NCBI GenBank assembly: GCA_905204935.1
Contig: CAJLBJ010000008.1
Coordinates: 1 to 63,186, forward strand
From: an uncultured Lactobacillus sp.
Lineage (GTDB): Bacteria > Bacillota > Bacilli > Lactobacillales > Lactobacillaceae
DNA length: 63,186 nt
Reading direction: 5' to 3'
Positions 63,117 through 63,186 of this stretch are shown here, piece by piece. Within the stretch, counting starts at the first letter, position 1. Every line of letters begins with the position of its first letter. Both the position numbers and the translations under genes were made by a program. The notes below the pieces were generated by a model that searched no databases, was not told the DNA's origin, and saw nothing but the letters and a program-made list of their open reading frames with translations.

Positions 63117-63186
63117 GACTGGGAAAAAAGCACCAGTCTGGACATAAAAATAGCTGATTGAATTTCTAAAAATGAAATTTGATCAG
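63117..63186. repeat. Two hairpins at the window edge
   Basis: GACTGG (63117-63122) pairs with CCAGTC (63133-63138) around an A-rich loop, and CTGAT..AATTTC pairs with GAAATT..ATCAG between 63153 and 63186. The first resembles a GGGACTGGGA-type intergenic word common in lactobacilli. Neither has a clear T run. The end may continue outside the window. Confidence 0.45.

Overview
The window is low-GC Firmicute DNA. Close-set genes, strong AGGAGG-type ribosome sites, PTS sugar genes, an LPXTG anchor and a complete walRKHIJ / htrA / rlmH gene set beside gdpP-rplI-dnaB point to a lactic acid bacterium of the Lactobacillaceae, probably near its replication origin. A Ligilactobacillus-like species is a guess. 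I see no rRNA, CRISPR array, transposase or integrase; one tRNA-Lys(CTT) is present.

Layout. 0.1-5.4 kb: a secreted DUF1002 protein facing left, then the housekeeping block gdpP-rplI-dnaB. 5.5-15.4 kb: accessory transport and stress genes: two MFS exporters (one with a MarR repressor and a clear pair of operators), a surface-protein remnant, an RpiR regulator facing a cellobiose-type PTS EIIC and a lone RarA C-terminal domain protein, TspO, an anion permease, a HAD phosphatase broken by one in-frame stop, and a histidine phosphatase. 15.4-29.4 kb: a beta-glucoside region (GH1 enzyme, membrane protein, EIIC, GH4 enzyme with LacI regulator, ROK kinase) mixed with tRNA-Lys, vitamin B6 uptake and salvage, ttcA, an M20 deacylase, an AraC regulator and an aldo-keto reductase. 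No EIIA or EIIB of the cellobiose family is present, so the two EIIC proteins must use partners encoded elsewhere.

29.7-37.5 kb: jag, an OhrR-like regulator, a short YitT protein, then the essential cell-wall two-component operon walR-walK-walH-walI-walJ. The usual next genes, htrA and rlmH, come only after about 15 kb of inserted material. That insert holds an AT-rich operon for a sugar acid (PRD activator, KDPG-type aldolase, galactitol-type EIIA/B/C, DgoD-like dehydratase, and no kinase), tiny membrane or secreted peptides with broken copies, an APC permease and a complete opp oligopeptide transporter. htrA and rlmH are separated by a dense cluster of DnaA boxes.

54.9-63.2 kb: a threonine/serine exporter, yaaA, a full-length YitT whose 3' end is tandemly duplicated, and a four-gene operon of a class-C26 gamma-glutamyl hydrolase, a glutamine-synthetase-like ligase, a FluG-like amidohydrolase and an APC permease, under one promoter with a palindromic operator.

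The most interesting items are the kinase-less PTS/dehydratase/aldolase pathway, the ligase/amidohydrolase/hydrolase/permease operon, a 47-nt non-coding element present three times next to terminators and always aligned with its upstream gene, the DnaA-box cluster before rlmH, the lone RarA C-terminal domain in a PTS operon, and three 21-bp-phased repeats at a promoter aimed against rpiR. All calls were made by reading the sequence; no search was run.
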